Source: Fimenecus sp963590415 (GTDB lineage: Bacteria; Bacillota; Clostridia; Oscillospirales; Acutalibacteraceae). From it: a DNA stretch of 64,000 bases. Shown here one piece after another: positions 58,601 to 64,000 of this stretch (position 1 is its first letter; each line of letters opens with the position of its first letter). The notes below the pieces were generated by a model. The model was not told the DNA's origin and did not search any database. It saw only the letters and a list, made by a program, of their open reading frames with translations. Location: NCBI GenBank assembly GCA_963590415.1, contig CAVAPB010000010.1, positions 18,661-82,660 of the forward strand, read 5' to 3'. The translations under genes and the position numbers were made by a program.

Positions 58601-59299
58601 GCCGTCGATAACGGTCAAAAATGTCGTATGACGGCAGTGGTCGGACCAATATGTATCTATCATACGGATTTCCGTAAGAGTCGGGTCTCTGTGCTCCGAC
58701 TTAAAATAGTCCTGACAGAACTTTATGTCGTCCCTGTCCATTGCAAGTCCGTAGTTTTCGACAAATTTCGCCAATTCAGCCTCGTCGTACGAATTGAAGC
58801 CGTCAAGGGTCTTAACGGTTGTGGGAACCGCATAATCGACCTTGAGTGTGTCGAACTTTTCAAGCGCAGCTTCCCTCGCCTCAACAGGGTTAATAACATA
58901 TTTCTTTATCTCGTCAATGTCCTTTTCGGTAAGCTCGCCGTAAAGCGCATAAACCTTTGCCGAACGGATAAGGGGTCTGTCGCCCTGCGATATAATCTGT
59001 ATACACTGTGCCGCCGAGTCTGCCCTCTGGTCAAACTGACCGGGAAGATACTCAACCGCAAAAACGGTTGCACCGTCGGTGTTTATTTCCTCGCTTGCAA
59101 TATCGAGCTGAGGCTCGGAAAATACGGTCTTTACCGCATAGTCGAACAGCTCTTTTGTTATGTTTTCGGCGTCATAACGGTTTATGACCCTGACATCGGT
59201 AAGATTTTTTATACCCAAAAGGTTTTTGGTGTCGCCGAGCAATGCGTTAGCTTCGTTAGCCAATTCTTTTTTCTTTTCAACGAAAATTCTGTAAACCAA
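55613..59299 (-). CDS. purL: Phosphoribosylformylglycinamidine synthase, single-chain (TTG start)
   Basis: Converts FGAR to FGAM using glutamine and ATP. 1228 residues: a single-chain PurL with the synthetase domains (SDHCRHTTFLTVI near 225, ETHNHPTEIEPFGGAATCIGGAIRDP near 300, GGKDSMSG near 765) and a fused C-terminal class I glutaminase (LIPAFPGTNCEYDSAKA near 985; GLMCGICNGFQALIKLG near 1070 with catalytic Cys; SHGEGRF near 1150 with His). Many Firmicutes instead use the three-part PurS-PurQ-PurL, so the fused form is notable. Start is TTG at 59299 with GGAGGGAT upstream; no in-frame ATG fits. Confidence 0.97.
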   Translation of the reverse strand: MVYRIFVEKKKELANEANALLGDTKNLLGIKNLTDVRVINRYDAENITKELFDYAVKTVFSEPQLDIASEEINTDGATVFAVEYLPGQFDQRADSAAQCIQIISQGDRPLIRSAKVYALYGELTEKDIDEIKKYVINPVEAREAALEKFDTLKVDYAVPTTVKTLDGFNSYDEAELAKFVENYGLAMDRDDIKFCQDYFKSEHRDPTLTEIRMIDTYWSDHCRHTTFLTVIDGAKFEDALLQKAYDDYMAVRKELGRTKPVCLMDLATVAVKYLKKNGKLDKLDESEEINACTVKIEIEVDGKKEPWLLLFKNETHNHPTEIEPFGGAATCIGGAIRDPLSGRSYVYGAMRVTGAADPTVPVSETIPGKLPQRKLVTTAAAGYSSYGNQIGLATGIVDEIYHPGYAAKRMEIGAVIAAAPQENVRRERPDPGDVVILLGGRTGRDGIGGATGSSKAHNAHSVETCGAEVQKGNAPEERKLQRLFRNKEACLMIKRCNDFGAGGVSVAIGELADGLDIDLNAVPKKYDGLDGTELAISESQERMAVVVEKENVDAFLALAHKENLEATPVAVVKADPRLTMTWNGNKIVDISREFLNSNGADKHITVTPEKPQDYTKKIDGSFAENMEKTASDLNICSKRGLSERFDSTIGAGTVLMPFGGKKQRTPVQAMVQKISVEKKHTDDCSLMAWGYNPFITEKSPYHGAYLAVVESVCKLIATGARFEDVYLTFQEYFEKPGQDGKRWGKPLAALLGAFEAQKELSIGSIGGKDSMSGSFEDLDVPPTLVSFAVTTEKTKDIVSPEFKKAGNKVVIVRTKLDENGLPETDSLLETFDKVTAFLRSGKAVSCYTPGLGGIAEAVLKSAMGNGFGFKFNPELTLDGIFGYNYASFILEVENADGMEVVGEITEEPVFVYGDETVSAEKIDKLYEDKLENVYSCNITKEVKLVKNFSYTAHSYPAPAIKCARPKVLIPAFPGTNCEYDSAKAVSDAGAEPEIIVIKNLTASAIQSSVEEFSEKLKSAQMIFIPGGFSGGDEPDGSGKFITAFFRNAAVKEGVTDLLENRDGLMCGICNGFQALIKLGLVPYGKIIDTDENCPTLTFNTIARHQSKIVRTRIASNKSPWLSLTNAGEVYNVPISHGEGRFLASEELIRKLAENGQIATQYVDLSGNATNDVQFNPNDSMFAIEGITSPDGRVFGKMGHSERIGSGLYKNVPGNYDIRMFEAAVRYFK

Positions 59300-59302
59300 G
59301 AA

Positions 59303-60571
59303 TTATCCCTCCTTGCAATTAAGCGCCTTTTGTCCTATATCATGCCTGTAATAGGCATTGCCGAAGCTTATCTTCTCAACGGCATTATACGACAGTTTTA
59401 TCGCCTGTTCAAGTGTGTCGGCAATCTTTGTCACGCCGAGCACCCGTCCGCCGTTCGTCAAAAGCTTTCCGTTTTCGAGCTTTGCGCCCGCAACATATAC
59501 ATTGTCGTGAAGATCTTCGGGGATTGTGATTTCATATCCCTTTTCGTATTTTACGGGATAGCCCTCCGACGCCATAATTACGCAGCAGGCGTTTTTGTCG
59601 GAGAATTTAACCTCACACTCAGACAGTCTTCCGTCCGTAACGGCTCTCATAACCGTGAGCAAATCGCTTTCGAGAAGCGGTAATACGACCTGTGTCTCGG
59701 GGTCGCCGAAACGGCAGTTGTACTCGATTACCTTGGGACCGTTTTCAGTGAGCATAAGTCCGAAGTAAAGACAGCCCTTAAAGGTTCTGCCCTCTTTGTT
59801 CATAGCCTCGATTGTCGGCAGGAATACGGTTTTCATACATTTGTCCGCAACCGCTTTTGTGTAGTAGGGGTTCGGAGCAACCGTTCCCATTCCGCCCGTG
59901 TTAAGACCCGTGTCATTGTCGCCCGCACGCTTGTGGTCCATTGAGGAAATCATCGGCACAACGGTCTTGCCGTCGGTAAACGACAAAACGGAAACTTCGG
60001 GTCCCGTTAAAAATTCCTCGATTACAATGCTGTCGCCGCTTTTGCCGAACTGCTTGTCTTTCATTATCGAAACAACGGCGTTTTTAGCCTCATCCCTTGT
60101 CATTGCGATTATAACACCCTTGCCGAGAGCAAGTCCGTCCGCCTTGACAACCGTGGGAATGGGGCAGGTTTCAACATATTTCAATGCTTCGTCCGCATTC
60201 GTGAAAACTTCGTACTGTGCGGTGGGAATACCGTATTTTTTCATAAGATTTTTTGAGAAAACCTTACTGCCCTCGATAACAGCCGCATTTTTCCTCGGTC
60301 CGAAGCAGGGAATACCCTTTTCCTCAAGGGCGTCAACACAGCCGAGCACCAACGGGTCGTCGGGTGCGACAACGGCATAGTCTATTTTGTTTTCGAGTGC
60401 GAATTCAACGATTTTTTCAATATCCGTAGCGCCGATATTCACAAGCTCGGCGTCCTTTGCCATACCGCCGTTTCCGGGGAGGGCATATATCTTTTCGACC
60501 TCTTTGTTTTCCTTGATTTTTTTGATGATAGCGTGTTCTCTTCCGCCACCGCCGACAACCATTATTTTCAT
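59303..60571 (-). CDS. purD: Phosphoribosylamine-glycine ligase
   Basis: ATP-grasp enzyme making GAR. 422 residues: MKIMVVGGGGREHAIIKKI at the N-terminus, PTVVKADGLALGKGVIIAMTRDEA near 137, EEFLTGPEVSVLSFTDGK near 185, GMGTVAPNPYYTK near 225 and EYNCRFGDPETQVVLPLL near 290. The ATG at 60571 with GAGGTAGCACA is chosen; upstream extension overlaps the AICAR transformylase. 3 bp before purL. Confidence 0.97.
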   Translation of the reverse strand: MKIMVVGGGGREHAIIKKIKENKEVEKIYALPGNGGMAKDAELVNIGATDIEKIVEFALENKIDYAVVAPDDPLVLGCVDALEEKGIPCFGPRKNAAVIEGSKVFSKNLMKKYGIPTAQYEVFTNADEALKYVETCPIPTVVKADGLALGKGVIIAMTRDEAKNAVVSIMKDKQFGKSGDSIVIEEFLTGPEVSVLSFTDGKTVVPMISSMDHKRAGDNDTGLNTGGMGTVAPNPYYTKAVADKCMKTVFLPTIEAMNKEGRTFKGCLYFGLMLTENGPKVIEYNCRFGDPETQVVLPLLESDLLTVMRAVTDGRLSECEVKFSDKNACCVIMASEGYPVKYEKGYEITIPEDLHDNVYVAGAKLENGKLLTNGGRVLGVTKIADTLEQAIKLSYNAVEKISFGNAYYRHDIGQKALNCKEG

Positions 60572-60582
60572 TGTGCTACCTC

Positions 60583-61767
60583 TTAATGATGGAATAATCT
60601 CATACCTGTGAATGCCATTGCCATACCGTGCTTGTCGCAGCATTCGATAACAATGTCGTCTCTTATCGAGCCGCCGGGCTCTGCTATGTATTTAACGCCC
60701 GAACGGAACGCTCTCTCAATGTTATCCGAGAACGGGAAGAATGCGTCTGAGCCCAACGCAACATCGGTTTTGGTTGCGAGATACGCTGTCTGCTCTTCCT
60801 TTGTAAAGGGCTCGGGCTTTACAGTGAAATATCTCTGCCATACGCCGTCCGCACATACATCTTCTTCGTTCTGATTGATATATCCGTCGATTACATTGTC
60901 TCTGTCGGGTCTGCCTATATCCTCTCTGAACGGAAGATTGATAACCTTGTCCGCCTGTCTTAAAAACCAAGTGTCCGCCTTTGTGCCTGCAAGGCGTGTG
61001 CAGTGAATTCTTGACTGCTGACCTGCGCCTACGCCGATTGCCTGTCCGTCAACCGCATAGCAAACCGAGTTTGACTGCGTATATTTAAGTGTGATAAGAG
61101 CCACAATCAAATCGCGAACCGCACTCTCGGGCAAATCCTTGTTCTTTGTGACAACATTCCGAAGAAGCTCCGAGTTGATTTTGAAATTGTTTCTGCCCTG
61201 CTCAAAGGTGATGCCGAACACCTGCTTTTTTTCCTGCTGAGCGGGAACATAGTCGGGGTCGATTTTTACTATATTGTAATTGCCTTTTCTTTTCTGTTTA
61301 AGTATTTCAAGCGCTTCGGGTTCATAGCCGGGAGCTATGATACCGTCGGATACCTCACGCTTTATCAGCTTTGCCGTGGTAACATCGCAGACATCAGAGA
61401 GCGCTACCCAGTCGCCGAACGAGCACATTCTGTCCGTACCTCTCGCCCTCGCATAAGCGCAGGCAAGCGGCGAGTCGTCAAGGCCCTCTATGTCATCGAC
61501 AAAGCAAGCCTTTTTAAGCGTGTCCGACAGCGGAATACCGACCGCAGCCGAAGTGGGGCTTACATGCTTGAAAGAGGTAACCGCAGGAAGTCCGAGAGCC
61601 TCTTTGAGCTCCTTTACAAGCTGCCAAGAGTTAAATGCGTCAAGGAAATTTATGTAACCGGGTCTGCCGCACAGTATTTCAATCGGCAAGTTGCTGCCGT
61701 CCTCCATATAGATTTTGGCAGGCTTCTGATTGGGGTTACAGCCGTATTTAAGTTCAAATTCTTTCAT
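60583..61767 (-). CDS. Stand-alone AICAR formyltransferase
   Basis: Transfers a formyl group from 10-formyl-THF to AICAR to give FAICAR. 394 residues covering only the transformylase half of the usual bifunctional PurH; the N-terminal MGS-like IMP cyclohydrolase half is absent. Motifs: LKYGCNPNQKPAKIYM at the start, TSFKHVSPTSAAVGIPL near 65-80 (with the conserved Lys-His), YTQSNSVCYAVDGQAIGVGAGQQSRIHCTRLAG near 230-262, and SDAFFPFSDNIERAFRSGVKYIAEPGGSIRDD near 340-370. The missing cyclohydrolase activity is supplied by the next gene upstream in the operon. Confidence 0.95.
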   Translation of the reverse strand: MKEFELKYGCNPNQKPAKIYMEDGSNLPIEILCGRPGYINFLDAFNSWQLVKELKEALGLPAVTSFKHVSPTSAAVGIPLSDTLKKACFVDDIEGLDDSPLACAYARARGTDRMCSFGDWVALSDVCDVTTAKLIKREVSDGIIAPGYEPEALEILKQKRKGNYNIVKIDPDYVPAQQEKKQVFGITFEQGRNNFKINSELLRNVVTKNKDLPESAVRDLIVALITLKYTQSNSVCYAVDGQAIGVGAGQQSRIHCTRLAGTKADTWFLRQADKVINLPFREDIGRPDRDNVIDGYINQNEEDVCADGVWQRYFTVKPEPFTKEEQTAYLATKTDVALGSDAFFPFSDNIERAFRSGVKYIAEPGGSIRDDIVIECCDKHGMAMAFTGMRLFHH

Positions 61768-61778
61768 TCTTTGTTACC

Positions 61779-62495
61779 TCACTTGTTTTTATTGACTATT
61801 CTTGAAGTATATTTGCCTGTTTTTATATCAATGTATCTTACAAAAAGCGAAACCTTGTTGTCGGCATTGAGGTTTTCCCAAATAAGCTTTGTGAGTGCGT
61901 CTATATCGACATCGGGAAGCTCGAGCGTTTTCGGCTCGCCCTCAAAGCTCGGGAGAGGATTGCCGTCGCATTTGTAGGTGTGGATGAATTTCAATTTACC
62001 GCAGAGAGGGTTCTGATAAGCGTAGGTGTATCTCTGACAGGAACTGCCGTCGCCGTCCGCCGATTTAAGGATTGACATTGCGTAGTTCATTTCGCCGTTG
62101 TCAAGGTGGATAATGCCCGAAATTCTCGGTGTGAAGTTGGGTGCGTCGTCCTCAAATTCCCTTGTGCGAAGAGCCTGCTCAAAGGTCATCTGCTTGTCCA
62201 TAAGGTTATATACCGTATCGGTCTGATCGCCGTTTGTGACGATGGTCTTGTTGCCGAGAACTCTTACGGGAGCATAGATTATAAGGTGGGGATCAACCAT
62301 TTTTGACTCGTCGAACGCCTGAGTGCGTATGCCCTCGCCGTCCTCAACGAACACACGGTTTCTGCTGTTTTCGCTTCTACCCATAATGAAATAAGCCGTT
62401 ACGGCCTTTGTGCCGTCTGCGCTTTTTCCTATCATAATTCCCCTGCCGTGATATGCGAGTGAATTAAGCTCGTCCTTAATCGTTTTTATCTCCAT
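61779..62495 (-). CDS. IMP cyclohydrolase (PurO-like)
   Basis: Closes FAICAR to IMP. 238 residues of the IMP_cyclohyd (PurO-like) family, unrelated to the PurH N-terminal domain. Motifs: AYHGRGIMIGKSADGTKAVTAYFIMGRSENSRNRVF at 12-48, FTPRISGIIHL near 140, and AMSILKSADGDGSSCQRYTYAYQNP near 160. The ATG at 62495 is used. Directly upstream of the stand-alone transformylase, so the split PurH activities sit together. Confidence 0.92.
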   Translation of the reverse strand: MEIKTIKDELNSLAYHGRGIMIGKSADGTKAVTAYFIMGRSENSRNRVFVEDGEGIRTQAFDESKMVDPHLIIYAPVRVLGNKTIVTNGDQTDTVYNLMDKQMTFEQALRTREFEDDAPNFTPRISGIIHLDNGEMNYAMSILKSADGDGSSCQRYTYAYQNPLCGKLKFIHTYKCDGNPLPSFEGEPKTLELPDVDIDALTKLIWENLNADNKVSLFVRYIDIKTGKYTSRIVNKNK

Positions 62496-62519
62496 AAAGC
62501 AATATCCTTTCAAGTTTTA

Positions 62520-63263
62520 TTAAAATGAGCCGAGATAACAGTCGGTAATGTAATTCTGTGAAACCCTGCCGTCTTTTTCGTATTTTGAAAAGGCGTTTTC
62601 AAGCTCACGGACAAAGCCGTCATAGCCGCTGTCCCCACGCCTCGGCGCATACGAACGGGAAAGATTGTCGCCGATAAACTGTTCTCTCGTGACAAACCTT
62701 TCGTTTTCAAGCCTTAAAAAATCGGTGTTTTTGAAATATTCGTTTCTCAAAAATGTGTCGCCGTCAAAGTCGTCATAGCCCGTCTGAACATGGCCGCTTC
62801 GGTAGCAGTCGCAATATTTCATACAGATTTTGTTGCGTTCCTCTTCAAGACTGTTCTGACATCTTGAATTCCACACGATTGCAAGGTGCCCGCCGGGTGT
62901 CAGTATCCGTTGACATTCCGTCTTAAACCTCGCCTTGTCGAACCAGTGAAACGCCTGCGCAACGGTTATCAGGTTGACGCTTTCCGTGTCAAGGGTTGTA
63001 TTTTCCGCAGAGGCAACAACCGTCTTTACCTTGTCGCCCAACTCGCTTTTGAGCACCGAGAGCATATCGGAGTTCGGTTCAACCGCCGTAACGCCCCAAG
63101 GCTTTTTCAACAGTGCCGATGTGAAAATGCCCGTGCCTGCGCCTATATCCGCCACGGTTTGGGCATTTGTCATTTCGTAAAGCCAATCGATAAGCTTTTC
63201 GGGATATGACGGGCGGTACTTTGAGTAAAGCTCCGCCTTACCCGTGAATTTATTCTCATTCAT
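62520..63263 (-). CDS. Class I SAM-dependent methyltransferase
   Basis: Methyltransferase of unknown substrate. 247 residues with VADIGAGTGIFTSALLKKP near 37 (motif I), VTAVEPNSDMLSVL near 58 (acidic motif II), VNLITVAQAFHWFDKARFKTECQRIL near 93 and PGGHLAIVWNSRCQ near 122. It resembles the ubiquinone/menaquinone-like methyltransferase group. It sits between purN (8-bp overlap) and the IMP cyclohydrolase, an unexpected place in a purine operon; no link to purine synthesis is evident from sequence. Confidence 0.88.
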   Translation of the reverse strand: MNENKFTGKAELYSKYRPSYPEKLIDWLYEMTNAQTVADIGAGTGIFTSALLKKPWGVTAVEPNSDMLSVLKSELGDKVKTVVASAENTTLDTESVNLITVAQAFHWFDKARFKTECQRILTPGGHLAIVWNSRCQNSLEEERNKICMKYCDCYRSGHVQTGYDDFDGDTFLRNEYFKNTDFLRLENERFVTREQFIGDNLSRSYAPRRGDSGYDGFVRELENAFSKYEKDGRVSQNYITDCYLGSF

Positions 63264-63894
63264 TGCGGTAAGTCCTGCCGTTTTCGATTTTTATTTTACC
63301 CGAGCACATAAGCTCGACCGATTCGGGGAGGATTTTCCACTCCGCCTGCTCCATAACCCTTTTCTGAAGATCCTCGGGAGTATCGCCGTCACGGACCTCA
63401 ACAGCCCTTTGCATTATAATCGGTCCGCCGTCGGGAATTTCGTTTACTATATGCACCGTGGCACCGGTAACCTTAACGCCCTTTTTGAGAACCGCTTCGT
63501 GAACATGAAGTCCGTAAAAGCCCTCGCCGCAAAAGGAGGGAATAAGCGACGGGTGGACATTGAGAATTTTATTCTGATAATGCGAGGTAAAATTCTCGCT
63601 TAAAATCGACATAAATCCCGCAAGGACAATGAGGTCGATTTTGTTTTCGTCGAGAATTCTTATAAGCTCGCTTTCAAAACCCTGCTGACCGTAAAAATTC
63701 TTTTTGAGTACGGTATAGGTTTTAATTCCCGCATTTTTCGCCCTTTCGAGAGCGTAAGCGCCGTCCTTGTTTGAAATTACAAGCCTTATCCTGCCGCTTT
63801 TGATAATTCCGCTTTTCTGAGCGTCTATAAGCGCCTGAAGATTTGTTCCGCCGCCCGAAACGAGAACGGCTATGTTTAATTTATCGGTATTCAT
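63256..63894 (-). CDS. purN: Phosphoribosylglycinamide formyltransferase
   Basis: Formyl transfer to GAR using 10-formyl-THF. 212 residues: LNIAVLVSGGGTNLQALIDA at the N-terminus, LAGFMSILSENFTSHYQNKILNVHPSLIPSF near 90-120 (catalytic Asn/His), and TGATVHIVNEIPDGGPIIMQRAVEV near 137. Two start choices: ATG 63894 (MNTDKLN) with GGTGATT upstream, and ATG 63903 within the repeat. I use 63894. Confidence 0.96.
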   Translation of the reverse strand: MNTDKLNIAVLVSGGGTNLQALIDAQKSGIIKSGRIRLVISNKDGAYALERAKNAGIKTYTVLKKNFYGQQGFESELIRILDENKIDLIVLAGFMSILSENFTSHYQNKILNVHPSLIPSFCGEGFYGLHVHEAVLKKGVKVTGATVHIVNEIPDGGPIIMQRAVEVRDGDTPEDLQKRVMEQAEWKILPESVELMCSGKIKIENGRTYRNE

Positions 63895-64000
63895 AATCAC
63901 CATAGCCTTTCAGGCAACAAATTTTTATTAAAAATCACCGCTTCAGCCTGCGTTGCCTGAACAGGCGTGATGGTGATTTCTGCCATCTCAAAATTTTGCC
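63895..64000 (-). repeat. 133-bp structured repeat, copy D (cut by the window end)
   Basis: Directly upstream of purN: the first 106 bp of the repeat, same orientation as copies A-C. Outer arm AATCACCAT abuts the purN ATG exactly as copy B does for pyrB. The rest, and any promoter, lies beyond the window. Confidence 0.95.

Noticed and set aside
58094..59683. 529-residue plus-strand reading frame over purL and purD
   Set aside because: It is antisense to clear purL/purD sequence, has no ribosome site and shows Cys/Arg/Leu-rich composition typical of a shadow frame.

Overview
The window looks like a chromosomal segment from an anaerobic, spore-forming-lineage Bacillota, class Clostridia, most likely an Oscillospirales/Ruminococcus-type gut bacterium. 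The evidence is the CtsR-McsA-McsB-ClpC operon, a complete Rnf complex operon with an ApbE lipoprotein, an anaerobic ribonucleotide reductase (NrdD/NrdG), a Fur/PerR-type regulator with a rubrerythrin, a CotH/VTC/DUF4956 cassette, host-glycan genes (GH29 fucosidase, sialidase-like protein), a PyrR-type attenuator and a lysine riboswitch. I see no prophage, insertion sequence with a transposase, tRNA, rRNA or CRISPR array. The species assignment is inference.

Layout. 1-5.5 kb (minus strand): topA, dprA and an rRNA/tRNA methyltransferase, then the translation operon infC-rpmI-rplT with its own promoter, structured leader and terminator; infC probably starts with AUC. 5.5-15.7 kb: a YdcF-type membrane protein coupled to a sialidase-like gene, a lipoprotein, a membrane M28 peptidase, a VanY-type carboxypeptidase (+), and a minus-strand operon GH29 - FliB-like - endonuclease/phosphatase-like - nucleotidyltransferase. 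15.8-18.5 kb: pyk (TTG start) with a long structured leader, three perfect 129-bp tandem repeats, and a YlmH-like S4 protein. 18.7-23.3 kb: the CtsR regulon operon. A 35-residue Cys-rich membrane peptide is encoded at 23505-23612 (+).

23.7-30.6 kb: the Rnf operon (apbE, NusG-II protein, Gx transporter, rnfC-D-G-E-A-B), which shares a Rex-like operator with a divergent Fe-alcohol dehydrogenase and PfkB kinase pair. 32.9-34.7 kb: an NhaC-family transporter behind a lysine riboswitch, so probably a lysine transporter. 34.8-37.7 kb: nrdD-nrdG under two NrdR boxes. 37.8-41.2 kb: the VTC-DUF4956-CotH cassette. 41.2-43.4 kb: a Fur/PerR-type regulator, a fused flavin reductase-rubredoxin-rubrerythrin, and a low-molecular-weight phosphatase. 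43.5-45.7 kb: a DUF1295 membrane protein and RhuM, separated by a nested palindromic element.

45.8-64 kb (minus strand): two nucleotide operons. pyrC-carB-pyrK-pyrD-pyrF-pyrE-pyrB-pyrI-cupin is preceded by a PyrR attenuator. purN-methyltransferase-IMP cyclohydrolase-AICAR formyltransferase-purD-purL uses a split PurH. A 133-bp structured repeat is present in four copies, each oriented the same way relative to the genes. Three abut or contain the start codons of the cupin gene, pyrB and purN. This repeat is the strongest candidate here for an undescribed element: its arms contain a Shine-Dalgarno-like GGTGATT that the repeat itself can sequester, plus a competing internal copy.
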